Below, piece after piece: positions 43,349 through 52,606 of a stretch of 64,000 nucleotides of DNA. A model generated the notes under the pieces. It was given only the letters and a program-made list of their open reading frames with translations. It did no database searches and had not been told where the DNA came from. The DNA lies in contig JBFWOB010000007.1 in the NCBI GenBank assembly GCA_050250755.1, positions 1 through 64,000 of the forward strand, in the 5' to 3' direction. Positions within the stretch are counted from its first letter, which is position 1; each line of letters opens with the position of its first letter. The stretch is from Ga0077555 sp050250755 (lineage in GTDB: Bacteria > Pseudomonadota > Alphaproteobacteria > Rhizobiales > Hyphomicrobiaceae). Both the position numbers and the translations under genes were made by a program.

Positions 43349-44422
43349 GTGGCCGAAAATGAGACACCGTTCTGGCATCCTTCGCGTCACGCTGATCGGC
43401 GGGCGGGGCTGCTGCTGCGTGGGCGCGTCAAGGCGGCCATCCGGCGATGGTTCGAGGATGAGGGCTTCATCGAGGTCGAGACCGCATGCCTTCAGGTCTC
43501 GCCAGGGAACGAGGCGCATCTGCATGCTTTTCGGACTGACTGGCGTGACGAAGCGGGCGCGACGCAGCCGTTTTACCTGCACACCAGCCCCGAGTTTGCC
43601 TGCAAGAAGCTGCTGGCGGCAGGAGAAAAGCGCATCTTCACCTTCGCGCCGGTGTTTCGGAACGGCGAGCGCAGCGCATTGCATTCGCCCGAGTTCACGA
43701 TGCTCGAATGGTATCGCGCGGGCGAGCCGTATGCCCAGCTCATGGACGACTGCGCAGCGATCCTGCGCATAACGGCTGAGACCGCAGGGCGGGACCGCTG
43801 GTCGTTCCGCGATCGCTCGTCATGTGTGACGCGGGTGCCGGAACGGATAAGTGTCGACGATCTTTTTCAAAGGTACGCGGGCATTCGGCTCATCGCTGAC
43901 ACATTGCCCAATGGGGGCGCGGATCGCGATGCCTTGGCGCGAGAGGCGCGTCGGATCGGCGTGCGCGTCGCGGATGATGACACGTGGTCCGATCTCTTTT
44001 CGCGCATTCTCGTGGAGCGGATCGAGCCGGCCATCGGAGTCGAGCCCGATGCGGCCCCGGTGATTGTCGATGCCTACCCGACGCACGAAGCGGCGCTCGC
44101 GAGGCCGTCGCCCGACGATCCGCGCGTTGCCGAGAGGTTCGAGCTTTATGCGTGCGGCGTCGAGCTGGCCAACGCTTTCGGAGAACTGGTCGATCCGGCC
44201 GAGCAACGACGGCGTCTCGAGGCCGAGATGGACGAGAAGGAGCGTGTTTACGGTGAACGCTACCCGATCGATGAGGATTTTCTGGCGGCGCTGGCCATGA
44301 TGCCTCCCGCTTCGGGCTGCGCCATGGGCTTCGATCGGTTGGTCATGCTGGCGGCGGGTGCCTCGCGGCTCGACCAGGTGCTCTGGACGCCGGTGGCCGA
44401 TCCGGGCAAAAGGGGGGCGTGA
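43349..44422 (+). CDS. epmA: EF-P lysine aminoacylase EpmA (lysyl-tRNA synthetase paralog)
   Basis: EpmA (PoxA/GenX) attaches (R)-beta-lysine to Lys34 of EF-P. The protein of 357 residues is a class II aminoacyl-tRNA synthetase catalytic core without the tRNA anticodon-binding domain: motif 2 FAPVFRNGERSALHSPEFTMLEWYRAG and motif 3 GCAMGFDRLVMLAAGA are intact. GTG 43349 has GGAGGG six bases upstream. epmB follows with a GTGA overlap, so the two modification enzymes are coupled. It is divergent from the ParA/TIR cassette, beyond which lies efp. Confidence 0.95.
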   Translation: MAENETPFWHPSRHADRRAGLLLRGRVKAAIRRWFEDEGFIEVETACLQVSPGNEAHLHAFRTDWRDEAGATQPFYLHTSPEFACKKLLAAGEKRIFTFAPVFRNGERSALHSPEFTMLEWYRAGEPYAQLMDDCAAILRITAETAGRDRWSFRDRSSCVTRVPERISVDDLFQRYAGIRLIADTLPNGGADRDALAREARRIGVRVADDDTWSDLFSRILVERIEPAIGVEPDAAPVIVDAYPTHEAALARPSPDDPRVAERFELYACGVELANAFGELVDPAEQRRRLEAEMDEKERVYGERYPIDEDFLAALAMMPPASGCAMGFDRLVMLAAGASRLDQVLWTPVADPGKRGA

Positions 44423-45456
44423 AAGAACGCCAAAAACATCTGAGATCGCTTGCGGATCTCGCGGGCGCTGGTCTCGTGGAGAGCGGGCGCGACCAAGCAC
44501 TCGAGGCTGTTGGCGAACGCTATGCCGTTGCCATTACCCCAGCAATGGCCGCTCTGATCGACGGCAACAATCCCTCCGACCCCATTGCGCGCCAGTTCGT
44601 GCCGGATGCGCGTGAACTCGACGAGATGCCCGAGGAGCGCGCGGACCCGATCGGCGATCATGTGCACGAGAAGGTGCCAGGGCTCGTGCATCGCTATCCG
44701 GATCGCGTGCTGCTGAAGGTGACGCATGCGTGCCCGGTCTACTGTCGCTTCTGCTTCCGCCGCGAGATGGTTGGGCCTGGCGGCCCGCCGCCGATGACTG
44801 GCAAGAGGCTGGCGGAGGCCGCGGACTATATCCGCGGCCGGCCGGAAATCTTCGAGGTCATCCTGACGGGCGGCGATCCTCTCGTGCTTGCGGCTCGGCG
44901 CATTCGGGACATCACGGCGGCGCTCGACGCGGTGCCGCATGTGCAGGTTCTGCGGTGGCATACGCGCGTGCCAGTGGTTGATCCGACCCGCATCGACGAG
45001 GAGATGATCGCGGCGCTCTGTGCCACGGACAAGACCGTCTACGTGGGCATTCACGCCAACCATCCGCGGGAGCTGACGCACGAGGCGGAAGCGGCCATAG
45101 CGCGCTTGAGGCAGGCGGGAGTGGTATTGGTCAGCCAGACTGTCTTGTTGAGAGGCGTCAACGACAATGCGTCAACGCTCGCTGAGCTGTTTCGGCGGTT
45201 CGTTGCCCTGGGTGTGCGGCCCTACTATCTCCATCATGCCGATCTGGCGCCGGGCACGAGCCATTTTCGATTGAGCGTTGCCGAGGGCCAATCGCTCATG
45301 CGCGCTCTGCGTGGGCGCATCACCGGTCTCGCGCTGCCGACGTATGTGCTGGATATTCCGGGCGGCTACGGCAAGGTGCCGATCGGTCCGACGTATGTCG
45401 ATCCGGAAACCGGGACTGTTACGGATCCTGCAGGCCGCACGCACGACTATACGTGA
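44419..45456 (+). CDS. epmB: EF-P beta-lysylation protein EpmB (lysine 2,3-aminomutase-like)
   Basis: EpmB is a radical-SAM, PLP-dependent mutase making (R)-beta-lysine from L-lysine for EF-P. The radical-SAM cluster motif CPVYCRFCFRREMVG (C-x3-C-x2-C) and the EVILTGGDPL segment are present, and HADLAPGTSHFR near the end matches the family. The 345-residue length agrees with EpmB and not with the longer catabolic KamA. GTG 44419 overlaps the epmA TGA. EpmC, the hydroxylase of some gammaproteobacteria, is not in the window. Confidence 0.94.
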   Translation: MKERQKHLRSLADLAGAGLVESGRDQALEAVGERYAVAITPAMAALIDGNNPSDPIARQFVPDARELDEMPEERADPIGDHVHEKVPGLVHRYPDRVLLKVTHACPVYCRFCFRREMVGPGGPPPMTGKRLAEAADYIRGRPEIFEVILTGGDPLVLAARRIRDITAALDAVPHVQVLRWHTRVPVVDPTRIDEEMIAALCATDKTVYVGIHANHPRELTHEAEAAIARLRQAGVVLVSQTVLLRGVNDNASTLAELFRRFVALGVRPYYLHHADLAPGTSHFRLSVAEGQSLMRALRGRITGLALPTYVLDIPGGYGKVPIGPTYVDPETGTVTDPAGRTHDYT

Positions 45457-45483
45457 GGCGCCGTTCGTTTGCGGATGTCAGTA

Positions 45484-46437
45484 TCAATCCTTCGGAAAAT
45501 CGAGGCCCATCTCGCGATAGTGCTCGGGATTGTTCTCCCAGCCTTCGGCGACCTTGACGTGGATGAAGAGATGGACCGTGCGCTCGAATAATTTCATCAA
45601 CTCCTTGCGCGACGCCATCGAGATCTGCTTCACGGCGCGACCGCCTTCGCCGAGGACGATGCGGCGTTGGCTATCGCGTTCGACGAAGACCGTCTGCTCG
45701 ATGCGCACCGAGCCATCCTTGCGTTCCTCCCAGCCCGTCGTCTCGACAGTGGTCTGGTAGGGCAATTCCTCGTGCAGATACTCGTAGATTTTCTCGCGAG
45801 TGATCTCGGCGGCCGTCGTGCGTTCGGTGGCGTCAGTGATCTCGTCTTCGGGGTAGTGCCAAGGGCCGGCTGGCATGGTTCCGCCAAGCCAAGCTTTCAG
45901 GTCGTCGACGCCGCTGCCGTTCAGTGCGGACACCATGAACGTCCGCTCGAAAGGAAGCTTCTCATTCATGGCCGCCGCGAGGCCAAGAAGAGCCTCCTTC
46001 TTCAGTTTGTCGACCTTGTTGAGTACGAGAACAGTGGTCGCGACAAGCGGTTTCAGCACCTTGACGAGGCGGTCGACGCTATCGTCGATGCCTTTGAGGG
46101 CATCGATAATCAACACGACGACGTCAGCATCGGCGGCCGTGTTCGTTGCGGCGCCGACCATGGCGCGGTCCAGACGACGGCGCGGCGCAAAGATGCCGGG
46201 CGTATCGATGAAGACGATCTGGCTTTTCTCCACCATCGCGATGCCGCGAATGGGAACCCGGGTGGTCTGCACTTTGCGGCTGACAATGGACACTTTCGTG
46301 CCGACCAAGGCGTTGAGCAGCGTTGACTTGCCGGCGTTCGGGGCGCCGACCAGCGCGACGAATCCGCATCGTCGTCCGTCGTCCTCGGCCTTATCGATGT
46401 CAGGGGCGCTTTCCGATGCCTCGTCGCGGTCAGTCAT
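45484..46437 (-). CDS. era: GTPase Era
   Basis: Era binds the 3' end of 16S rRNA and assists 30S maturation. The G motifs are G1 LVGAPNAGKSTLLNAL, G3 FIDTPGIF and G4 LNKVDKL, and the C-terminal KH domain carries FVERDSQRRIVLGEGGRAVKQI. The protein has 317 residues with a 20-residue charged N-terminal extension. The start overlaps the rnc stop by eight bases, so translation is coupled, as in the conserved lepB-rnc-era order. recO, often next, is absent; epmB converges instead. Confidence 0.97.
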   Translation of the reverse strand: MTDRDEASESAPDIDKAEDDGRRCGFVALVGAPNAGKSTLLNALVGTKVSIVSRKVQTTRVPIRGIAMVEKSQIVFIDTPGIFAPRRRLDRAMVGAATNTAADADVVVLIIDALKGIDDSVDRLVKVLKPLVATTVLVLNKVDKLKKEALLGLAAAMNEKLPFERTFMVSALNGSGVDDLKAWLGGTMPAGPWHYPEDEITDATERTTAAEITREKIYEYLHEELPYQTTVETTGWEERKDGSVRIEQTVFVERDSQRRIVLGEGGRAVKQISMASRKELMKLFERTVHLFIHVKVAEGWENNPEHYREMGLDFPKD

Positions 46438-47137
46438 TGTTCTGATTTCCTCGGAGTACGCCTTCGCGCGTCAGCATAGCGGAGGCCGCTGCTTGCTCGG
46501 CGGCGCGTTTGTTGGCGCCCGTACCGCGCGCGGGCTTCCTGCCGTCGATCGAGACCTCGGTGGTGAAGACGGGGGCGTGATCGGGGCCTTTCCGATCGAT
46601 CTCGACGTAGCGAGGCAGCGATAGTCCCTGGCCCTGAGCCCACTCCTGCAGCATGGATTTCGAATCGGCCACGGTTTCGGGCAGGCCCTCGAGGAGGGGG
46701 TCCCACAGGTGTCGCACCACATCGCGCGCGACGGAAAATCCTGCCTCCAGGAAGATCGCGGCAAGTAGAGCCTCGGTGGCATCGGCGAGGATCGTGTCCT
46801 TGTCGCGTCCACCACTATCATCTTCGGCGGAAGAAAGGAGCAGCAACGGACCGAGGTTCAGGTGACGTGCGATGCGCGCGCACGTTTCCTTGCGAACGAG
46901 ACGATTGAAGCGGCGCGCTAGCGCACCCTCGCTCGCTTTCGGATCGCGTTCGAGCAGCAACTCGGCTATCGTCAGGCCGAGCACGCGATCTCCCACGAAC
47001 TCCAGCCGCTCATTGTCCTCGCCACGCGACTGATCGCTTCGCGTGGACGCATGCGTCAGCGCCTTGTCGAGCAGGGCGCGGGATTTGAATCGATACCCGA
47101 GGGCCGTCTCCAGCCCCTTGATGTTGCGGCGCGCCAA
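46430..47137 (-). CDS. rnc: Ribonuclease III
   Basis: RNase III cleaves double-stranded RNA in rRNA and mRNA processing. The nuclease signature NERLEFVGDRVLGLTIAELL and the second acidic cluster DATEALLAAIFLEAG are intact, and a dsRNA-binding domain follows (KSMLQEWAQGQGL to KRAAEQAAASAML). I choose TTG 47137, giving MARRNIKGLETALGYRF and 235 residues, because AGGAG lies seven bases upstream. The frame stays open 59 codons further upstream, but that sequence is not rnc-like. Confidence 0.95.
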   Translation of the reverse strand: MARRNIKGLETALGYRFKSRALLDKALTHASTRSDQSRGEDNERLEFVGDRVLGLTIAELLLERDPKASEGALARRFNRLVRKETCARIARHLNLGPLLLLSSAEDDSGGRDKDTILADATEALLAAIFLEAGFSVARDVVRHLWDPLLEGLPETVADSKSMLQEWAQGQGLSLPRYVEIDRKGPDHAPVFTTEVSIDGRKPARGTGANKRAAEQAAASAMLTREGVLRGNQNND

Positions 47138-47259
47138 AATTGGTCTCCTGCCCAGTAAGAGAGCGCGGACACCATTCGCGATCGCGCTCCGCCCCTCAAA
47201 CTTTACGAATAGACTCCAGATTAACTGAGTCCGCGGGCGGAGGAATGGAGCGGCAAGCG

Positions 47260-48048
47260 TCAACGCACAATCTTGAATATTCGCGACCAACGGATGTCGA
47301 ATGGCCACGTCCAAGGTGTCAGCAATTGGAAGCGCCCCGGCTCATCGACTGCGGCGGAGAAGAAGATGATGTCCGCCCGTCCGACAAGGTTCTCAAAGGG
47401 CACATAGCCAACGCCATAGCGGTGCGGCGGCACGCGGCTATCCGTCGAGTTGTCCCGGTTGTCGCCCATCATAAAGTAGTTGCCAGGCGGCACTTTATAC
47501 GGACCGACATTGTCGTAATCGCCATCGGGCCGTTGATCCAGGACGTTATATGTCACCCCGTTCGGGAGGGTTTCCTCGTAGCGCGGCGTCCGGCGTTCCT
47601 GCCCGGATTCGTCGATGTGCACGAAATCGTCGACACGCCGGCGTTTCACCTCGTGGCCGTTGATGAAAACGATGCCTCCACGCACAACGATCTCGTCGCC
47701 GGGGAGTCCGATCACACGTTTGATGTAGTCGGTCGAATTGTCACGCGGCAGCTTGAAGACGACGACGTCGCCCCGCTTGGGCTCGCTGGCAAACGCGCGG
47801 CCGGTGAAAACGTTCAAGCCAAAGGGAAACGAGTAGCGACTGTAACCATAGGCGAGCTTCGAGACGAAAAGGTAGTCGCCGATCAGCAGTGTGGACTGCA
47901 TTGAGCCGGACGGAATATTGAAGGGTTGGTAGAAGAAGACGCGAACCACGAAAGCAATGATGAGGGCGTGCAGGAAGATCTTTCCGATCTCGCCCCAGCT
48001 TTCCTGCTTCGTCGCTTTCCCCTTATCCGAACCGGATTTCGTCTTCAT
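47260..48048 (-). CDS. lepB: Signal peptidase I
   Basis: LepB removes signal peptides of exported proteins at the cytoplasmic membrane. The catalytic serine is in IPSGSMQSTLLIGDYLFVSK and the catalytic lysine in DYIKRVIGLPGDEI, with the family box GDNRDNSTDSR further on. A single N-terminal helix (IFLHALIIAFVVRVFFYQPF) anchors it. ATG 48048 gives 262 residues and a short lysine-rich cytoplasmic tail; a longer upstream frame lacks support. The order acpS-lepB-rnc-era is standard for alphaproteobacteria. Confidence 0.96.
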   Translation of the reverse strand: MKTKSGSDKGKATKQESWGEIGKIFLHALIIAFVVRVFFYQPFNIPSGSMQSTLLIGDYLFVSKLAYGYSRYSFPFGLNVFTGRAFASEPKRGDVVVFKLPRDNSTDYIKRVIGLPGDEIVVRGGIVFINGHEVKRRRVDDFVHIDESGQERRTPRYEETLPNGVTYNVLDQRPDGDYDNVGPYKVPPGNYFMMGDNRDNSTDSRVPPHRYGVGYVPFENLVGRADIIFFSAAVDEPGRFQLLTPWTWPFDIRWSRIFKIVR

Positions 48049-48199
48049 GCGACTTTCCGCTGTTGGGGCGACCGCCCCTTGACGGCCCACTCAATCTTGC
48101 CGACGTGTTTACGGTGTTTCAGTGGGGCGTGCAAACCGGACATTCCGCATCGGCCGCGACATAGGGGGATAAGAGTGCCGAACCCTTGATGGGCAGGCT

Positions 48200-48616
48200 T
48201 TACTCACGTGGATCGAGCTTCAGCGGACGGGCCGAGATGATGACGATGGCCTGGGCCATGGGAAAGTCGTCGGTGATCGTCAGATCGATACGGGCCTCGT
48301 GACCAACAGGCGTCAGGTCGCCGAGAATGGCAGCAGCGCCTCCCGTCAGCACGAGCGTCGGTCGACCGGATGGTAAATTGACAACCCCCATGTCGCGCCA
48401 GAACACCCCGTTTCGGAGTCCGGTGCCCAGAGCCTTCGAGCAGGCCTCCTTGGCGGCGAAGCGCTTGGCGTAAGAGGCCGCGCGATTGCGTCGGCGGTCC
48501 GATTTGCGGCGTTCGGTCTCAGTGAAGACGCGCTCGACGAAGCGATCACCGAAGCGCGCGAGCGTCGCCTCGATGCGCCGAATGTCGATGATGTCGTTGC
48601 CGATGCCGAGAATCAT
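48200..48616 (-). CDS. acpS: Holo-[acyl-carrier-protein] synthase
   Basis: AcpS transfers 4'-phosphopantetheine from CoA to apo-ACP. The conserved GIGNDIIDIRRIEATLARFGDRFVERVFTETE contains the Mg2+-binding Asp, and YAKRFAAKEACSKALGTGL holds the catalytic E-x3-K-like region. The protein has 138 residues, the normal trimeric AcpS length. It starts 14 bases after pdxJ and lies upstream of lepB. Confidence 0.96.
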   Translation of the reverse strand: MILGIGNDIIDIRRIEATLARFGDRFVERVFTETERRKSDRRRNRAASYAKRFAAKEACSKALGTGLRNGVFWRDMGVVNLPSGRPTLVLTGGAAAILGDLTPVGHEARIDLTITDDFPMAQAIVIISARPLKLDPRE

Positions 48617-48630
48617 GGTGCTGGTCGGTT

Positions 48631-49401
48631 TCAGGCCGTAAGGGTGCTGTCTGCGTCAACGCGTGCTTCGTTCATCAGTCGCCGCATGTGGCGAATTGCA
48701 GCGCCGAGGCCGTCGAAGATCGCTTCACCAATCAGGAAATGACCGATGTTGAGCTCGACGACCTCAGGTATGCGCGCGATGGGGCCAACGGTGTTGAAGG
48801 TCAGTCCATGGCCGGCGTGCACCTCGAGACCTGCAGCTTGAGCAAGGCGTGCTCCCTCGGCGAGCCGCACGGTTTCGCGCGCGATCCCCTTGCTGTCGTT
48901 TTCGAGCGCACATTCACAGTATTTTCCAGTGTGCAACTCGACGATGTCGGCCCTGAGACGGGCGGCTGCCTCGATGGCGGCCGGATCAGGCTCGATGAAT
49001 AGCGAAACGCGAATGCCCGCATCGCGCAGGGATGCGACGAACCGTTGCAGATGGTTTCTCCCGCCAACGACGTCGAGGCCGCCTTCGGTTGTGCGCTCCT
49101 CGCGCTTTTCAGGAACGAGACAGCACGCGTTCGGAACGTGTGCGAGCGCAATAGCAAGCATTTCGTCAGTGGCCGCCATTTCGAAATTGAGCGGTCGCGT
49201 GAGCTCGTCTTTGAGGCGGTGGATGTCGGTGTCCGAGATATGCCGGCGGTCCTCGCGCAAGTGTGCGGTGATGCCGTCCGCGCCCGCTTCTATGGCGAGA
49301 TGCGCCGCCCGCAATGGGTCCGGATGTCTGCCACCGCGCGCATTCCGAATGGTCGCCACATGGTCAATATTGACACCAAGGCGGAGGTAGTTGCCAGCCA
49401 T
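48631..49401 (-). CDS. pdxJ: Pyridoxine 5'-phosphate synthase
   Basis: PdxJ condenses 3-amino-2-oxopropyl phosphate with deoxyxylulose 5-phosphate in the vitamin B6 pathway. The sequence starts LRLGVNIDHVATIRNARGGRHPDPLRAA, followed by ITAHLREDRRHISD, VPEKREERTTEGGLDV and VHAGHGLTFNTVGPIA, all family hallmarks. ATG 49401 is used because GGAG lies nine bases upstream; 256 residues result. The longer frame to 49494 runs into the DUF2062 gene. Confidence 0.96.
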   Translation of the reverse strand: MAGNYLRLGVNIDHVATIRNARGGRHPDPLRAAHLAIEAGADGITAHLREDRRHISDTDIHRLKDELTRPLNFEMAATDEMLAIALAHVPNACCLVPEKREERTTEGGLDVVGGRNHLQRFVASLRDAGIRVSLFIEPDPAAIEAAARLRADIVELHTGKYCECALENDSKGIARETVRLAEGARLAQAAGLEVHAGHGLTFNTVGPIARIPEVVELNIGHFLIGEAIFDGLGAAIRHMRRLMNEARVDADSTLTA

Positions 49402-49469
49402 AGACACAGTCTCCATCGAAACGTCGGGCGCCTTCGATGGGCATCGGACTCGAAGGACGGGTCGGAACA

Positions 49470-50027
49470 TCATCCCTGATCGCGAACACCCCATCGCGAG
49501 AAGGGCACTGTGGACATTACCATAGCGTAGATCGCGGCGCCCGCCAGCAGACCGAGGGGAATGGCCCCAATGGCGAGGGGGCAGAAGACTTGCCAGACCA
49601 TGCGCCCCGCGGACCCTGCGGCTTCAGGCGCGGCGATTGCGCCAACCCCGGCAAGGGTGAGCCAGAGTTCTCGTATCGTGACAGCGTGCGAGCCGCCCGT
49701 GAGTGTCGCCCCGAGATGGTAGGATGCCAGCCACATCAAGGGCCACGTCAGCGGGCTTCCGACAAACGTGCCGGCTACGGCCGCGCCGACGCTGGCGCGC
49801 AAGAGGCAGGCCGCGGCACCGGCAAAAAGCACCTGAAAGCCGAGAATCGGCTGGAACGCGGTGAAAACCCCGATCGCGATCCCGAGCGCGATGGTGTGAC
49901 GAGAGGCGTTGAGCCTGCTCAGGCGTAAGCTGGCGTACCGCATGGAACGGCGCCATGAGCGTCGCGGCCAAACGGCGACTCGCAGCCGGTCGAGCACAGG
50001 CTCCGGCGTGCGGCGGCCAAGCAGCAT
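49470..50027 (-). CDS. DUF2062 membrane protein
   Basis: A 185-residue DUF2062 protein with two to three hydrophobic spans (HTIALGIAIGVFTAFQPILGFQ, LFAGAAACLLRASVGAAVAGTFVGSPLTWPLMWLASY and LAIGAIPLGLLAGAAIYAMV). The family core GxFxAFxPxxGxQ is clear. A basic N-terminus (RRTPEPVLDRLRVAVWPRRSWRRS) stays cytoplasmic. Its function is unestablished, but the location between rsh and pdxJ is conserved in Hyphomicrobiales. Confidence 0.88.
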   Translation of the reverse strand: MLLGRRTPEPVLDRLRVAVWPRRSWRRSMRYASLRLSRLNASRHTIALGIAIGVFTAFQPILGFQVLFAGAAACLLRASVGAAVAGTFVGSPLTWPLMWLASYHLGATLTGGSHAVTIRELWLTLAGVGAIAAPEAAGSAGRMVWQVFCPLAIGAIPLGLLAGAAIYAMVMSTVPFSRWGVRDQG

Positions 50028-50094
50028 GGAGTGATCATCCCTCTCGACGCATGCACGCGACGCACGACGCAGAGAACATTACCATAAATTCGGA

Positions 50095-52440
50095 CTAATC
50101 GAACGATCGTTCCACTTGGCTTACAACCGCTCTTGCTTTCAGACCGTTAATGATCCGGTTGAGGTGCCCAAGATTCCACACCTCGACCTCGATGAGCATT
50201 TCGGTGAAATCCGTTCCGCGCCGGAGCATACGCAAGTTGTCGATGTTTCCGTCTTCGTCGCCGATCACCTGGGCAATCTGGGCCAGCGTGCCGGGCTCGT
50301 TCAGTACCGTGACGACAATACGCGCGGGGAACCGATCGGGGTTACCTTCGTCGATGTCCCACGTCACGTCGATCCATCGGGCGTGCTCGTGCTCCTTGAG
50401 GCGTGGCGAGTGGATCTGGAAGATGCGTACCCCCTGGCCCGGCAGCAGCACGCCGACGACCCGGTCTCCGGGCACGGCGCCGCCTTCCTCGAAGCTGACC
50501 GGCACATCATTTCTGATGCCTCGGATCGGGACGACCGGTTCGTTGCCCGCGGCGCCATTCGCGGGGCCGTCGACAACCAGAACCTCGGAATCGCGGTCCA
50601 CCTGCACGTGAGGATCGACGATGGTATGCGTCTCTTTTCCAGGCCAGCGGAATTTCAGGCCCATGACCTTGCCGAGATTGAACCAGCCGTCATCGCCGCC
50701 GACGCGTTCGGCAGGCTTACGGATTTGAGGCGCAGCTTTTGTCGTCTCGACCAGCGCGTCGGGCGCAACCGCGCGCACGGCGTCCGCTAGCGTCAGCTCG
50801 CTGCGGCCAATCGCGGAGAGAGCGTCGTCCACACTGCGCAGCGCAAGACGCGGCAGGGCTTTGCGAAGGCGCTCGTCGCTATAGTCCTGCCCGATCTTGG
50901 CCAGCGCCGAGACGAGAAGCCGACGGCCGAGTTCCGCATATTGGCGGCGGAGTGCGTCACGAGCCGCCCGGCGGATCGCCGACCGTGCTTTTCCGGTAAC
51001 CGCAATCTGCTCCCATGCCGCCGGCGGCACCTGCCCCGGAGAGGTAACGACAAGCACTTCGTCGCCATTGCGAAGCTCTGTCGTGAGTGGCATCGGCCGG
51101 CCGTTGACGTGTGCACCGACGCAATGATTGCCGACATCCGTATGCACGCCATAGGCAAAGTCGATCGGGGTCGCGCCACGTGGAAGTGCGATCAGGCGCC
51201 CCTTCGGCGTGAAACAGAAAACCTGATCCTGGAAAAGCTCGAGCTTGGTGTGCTCCAGAAATTCTTCCGGATTGTCGCCTTGCAGCAGCGTGTCGACGAG
51301 ATGGCGCAGCCACTGGTAGGGGCTCGATTCCTGGGCCTTGATGATCCCCCCCTGCGACCCATTGAGCCGCCCCGCAGGCGCCTCCGCGAAGGCCGGCGAA
51401 TCCAGGACGTTGTCCTTGTAAAGCGCGTGAGCCGCAACGCCATGCTCGGCGACGCGGTGCATGGCGGTCGTGCGCACCTGCAACTCGACGCGCTGATGGC
51501 GCGGGCCAACCACGGTCGTGTGAATCGACTGGTAACCGTTTTGCTTCGGCGTCGAAATGTAGTCCTTGAAGCGACCGGGGACGGCGCGCCACGTGGTGTG
51601 AACGGTGCCGACCACGCGATAGCAGTCCTCCATGGACCCGACGATGACGCGAAAACCGTAGATGTCCGAAAGCTGCTCCAGCGAGATCTGGCGGTTCTCC
51701 ATCTTGCGCCAGATGGAATAGGGTTTCTTCTCCCGGCCAGACACGTCAGCCGTGACGCCGGCCTCCGCGAGCTTTGACGCCAACCCACTCGAGATTTCGT
51801 CGACGAGGCCCTTATTGCGCGCCCGGAGTGTCGCCAGCCGATCGGTGACGGCCTTGTACGCTTCCGAATGGAGCCAGCGGAATGCCAAGTCCTCGAGTTC
51901 CTCGCGGACGGCCTGCATGCCCATGCGGCCAGCAAGCGGGGCATAGATTTCAAGCGTTTCTTCGCTGTTGCGCCGACGACTCTCCGGATTCTTATGTTGG
52001 AGCGTGCGCATATTGTGGAGACGGTCCGCGAGCTTCACCATCAGCACGCGGATGTCTGAGGAAATGGCAATCAGAAGCTTGCGGAAGTTCTCGGCCTGCT
52101 CGGCCTTGCGCGACACAAGGTCGAGACGCTTGATCTTCGTCAGCCCGTCGACGAGTGCGCCGATCTCGGAGCCGAAAAGCTGGTCGATCTCGGCGCGGGT
52201 CGCCTCGGTGTCCTCGATGACGTCGTGCAGCAGTGCTGTCGCGATGGTGGCGTCGTCGAGCTTCATCTCGGTGAGAATGCCCGCCACTTCGAGCGGGTGC
52301 GAGAAGTAGAGCTCGCCAGACGCCCGCTTCTGGGTGCCGTGCTGGCGCATCGCGTAGACGTAGGCGCGGTTGATCAGCGCCTCATCGGCCGTCGGGTCGT
52401 AACGTAGGACACGCTCGACCAGCTCGTACTGGCGCATCAT
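50095..52440 (-). CDS. rsh: Bifunctional (p)ppGpp synthetase/hydrolase (RelA/SpoT homolog)
   Basis: Rsh makes and degrades the stringent alarmone. Domains in order: HD hydrolase (HPLEVAGIL to ALLHDVIEDT and LADRLHNMRTL), synthetase (SDIYGFRVIVGS, PGRFKDYISTPKQNGYQSIHT), TGS (RLIALPRGATPIDFAYGVHTDVG), helical region, and C-terminal ACT (TVLNEPGTLAQIAQVIGDE). The RFKD motif is the RxKD type of bifunctional enzymes, not the ExDD of RelA. The protein has 781 residues and contains a short inserted, repeat-like segment between synthetase and TGS. It lies between rpoZ and DUF2062. Confidence 0.95.
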   Translation of the reverse strand: MMRQYELVERVLRYDPTADEALINRAYVYAMRQHGTQKRASGELYFSHPLEVAGILTEMKLDDATIATALLHDVIEDTEATRAEIDQLFGSEIGALVDGLTKIKRLDLVSRKAEQAENFRKLLIAISSDIRVLMVKLADRLHNMRTLQHKNPESRRRNSEETLEIYAPLAGRMGMQAVREELEDLAFRWLHSEAYKAVTDRLATLRARNKGLVDEISSGLASKLAEAGVTADVSGREKKPYSIWRKMENRQISLEQLSDIYGFRVIVGSMEDCYRVVGTVHTTWRAVPGRFKDYISTPKQNGYQSIHTTVVGPRHQRVELQVRTTAMHRVAEHGVAAHALYKDNVLDSPAFAEAPAGRLNGSQGGIIKAQESSPYQWLRHLVDTLLQGDNPEEFLEHTKLELFQDQVFCFTPKGRLIALPRGATPIDFAYGVHTDVGNHCVGAHVNGRPMPLTTELRNGDEVLVVTSPGQVPPAAWEQIAVTGKARSAIRRAARDALRRQYAELGRRLLVSALAKIGQDYSDERLRKALPRLALRSVDDALSAIGRSELTLADAVRAVAPDALVETTKAAPQIRKPAERVGGDDGWFNLGKVMGLKFRWPGKETHTIVDPHVQVDRDSEVLVVDGPANGAAGNEPVVPIRGIRNDVPVSFEEGGAVPGDRVVGVLLPGQGVRIFQIHSPRLKEHEHARWIDVTWDIDEGNPDRFPARIVVTVLNEPGTLAQIAQVIGDEDGNIDNLRMLRRGTDFTEMLIEVEVWNLGHLNRIINGLKARAVVSQVERSFD
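51361..51402 (-). repeat. Repeat-like insert coding for SPAFAEAPAGR within rsh
   Basis: The synthetase-TGS linker of Rsh carries the peptide SPAFAEAPAGRLNG. Peptides of the AFAEA-TAG type are familiar as translations of short palindromic intergenic repeats, and the DNA holds the near-palindrome CCTTCGCGGAGG. Only one copy was noticed in the window, so its repeat nature is an inference. Confidence 0.3.
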
Positions 52441-52606
52441 CGCATGTCACTCCCCGATGGTCCCGGCGAGTGATGTGATGATCCATGCCCTCCAGTTCGT
52501 GATTTGCGTGCCGGACCGAAGGGCGCATGGCAGGGCAGCGACATCAAACCATCGCCTCGGAGATCAACGCGAAAAGGGTATTGCCATGCTCGTTGCGCTG
52601 GTTCGT

